Shown: positions 63,601-64,000 of the stretch, one piece after another
How positions within the stretch are numbered: position 1 is the first letter of the stretch
Layout: each line of letters opens with the position of its first letter
Assembly: GCA_009869945.1 (NCBI GenBank)
Contig: WIXG01000013.1
Coordinates: 124,001 to 188,000, forward strand
Source: Mesaphorura yosii
Taxonomy: Eukaryota; Arthropoda; Collembola; Poduromorpha; Tullbergiidae
Direction of reading: 5' to 3'
DNA: 64,000 nt
The notes under the pieces: model-generated
Seen by the model: only the letters and a program-made list of their open reading frames with translations
The model's database searches: none
Told to the model about the DNA's origin: nothing
Program-made: the position numbers and the translations under genes

Positions 63601-63931
63601 AATTCCTTCGAGGTGCACTGTGTACACGAGTTTGGCTTTGTTTAGAATCTGCAGTGTCCGATCTTTGCATGCTAAAATCGGAGTCAGCTCTTTAACCTGA
63701 AAAGAAACAGGAGCGTTAACATGAGACATCCATAAAGAACCCTACGCTTCATTTATTTCATTGTCTTGCCTTTTCAATGGGTAGAGCTAACACGCAACTA
63801 ATTTCATCGTCCGTCAAATAAAAGCCTGCGTCCTGCAGATCTTCGAATTGGCTGAAGACGTTGATTCCGCTTACAAGGAGGTGTCCGCCCATGACGTCCC
63901 TGCGTACATTGATTGCATTGATGCATGGCTT
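60666..63931 (-). CDS. BBS7: BBS7, BBSome subunit (3' part; 5' end beyond window)
   Basis: Core subunit of the BBSome coat that carries membrane proteins to and from cilia. Exons in transcript order: 63931-63770, 63696-63500, 63402-63213, 63138-63054, 62959-62854, 62732-62615, 62526-62374, 62272-62070, 61897-61846, 61727-61615, 61451-61342, 61235-61156, 61048-60898, 60805-60666. They give 619 C-terminal residues (about 715 in the human protein), so the first 100 or so lie past the right edge. Seen: beta-propeller repeats ([31 protein letters not shown]), a coiled coil (E-I-E-E-L-Q-E-K-V), [28 protein letters not shown] and the ending I-T-D-L-Y-I-D-K. The intron after 63770 appears to use a GC donor. 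The gene implies ciliated cells, such as sensory neurons. Confidence 0.96.
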
Positions 63932-64000
63932 CTAATTTCATTTTCATACAAGACTCAAATTACATTGCAAAATTTAATCGTGATTACATGAAGCTTATGT

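Overview
The window looks like animal nuclear DNA, most likely from an arthropod with a compact genome. The genes are split by many short GT-AG introns (often 60-130 bases), there are no operons, and gene-specific AATAAA signals follow several stop codons. The gene set includes trithorax/MLL, gamma-tubulin, BBS7, an FKBP6/Shutdown-type protein, a quiver-like Ly6 protein and C2H2 proteins with a ZAD-like N-terminus; the last two point to arthropods. I cannot fix the lineage: a springtail or small crustacean would fit, but no sequence here decides it. Exon boundaries were found by hand from splice sites, and the phases close to whole codons in every complete model.

Layout. Positions 2173-12568 (+) hold a full trithorax/KMT2A-B histone H3K4 methyltransferase (18 coding exons, about 2,883 aa). 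Tail to tail with it is a vasohibin-type tubulin carboxypeptidase (13630 to about 18.2-18.85 kb, -) whose 5' end is unresolved. Then come ERG28 (20973-21801, +), ALKBH6 (21961-23116, -) and, divergent from ALKBH6, EXO1 (23690-26228, +). An ABCG1/ABCG4-type half-transporter fills 27121-36112 (-), with a 5.8 kb first intron that holds a likely alternative first coding exon. After a gene-poor stretch (36.1-40.9 kb, with a 44-base inverted repeat) follow FKBP6/Shutdown (40901-42490, +), a GPI-anchored Ly6 protein (43170-43867, -), two neighbouring C2H2 zinc-finger genes (44263-46600 and 47235-50565, +), a lysosomal-type acid phosphatase (51019-52890, -), gamma-tubulin (54392-56270, +), a third zinc-finger gene (57596-60217, +) and the 3' part of BBS7 (60666-63931, -, running off the right edge).

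The genes do not form one pathway. Themes recur (chromatin and DNA: KMT2, EXO1, three zinc-finger proteins; microtubules and cilia: vasohibin, gamma-tubulin, BBS7; sterol or membrane: ERG28, ABCG1-like), but this is probably chance. I found no clearly new biological system. The points most worth checking are the conserved menin- and LEDGF-type docking motifs plus extra zinc modules in the KMT2 protein, two interchangeable first exons in the ABCG gene, the disrupted 5' end of the vasohibin gene, and the shared N-terminal Cys-pair module in all three zinc-finger genes.
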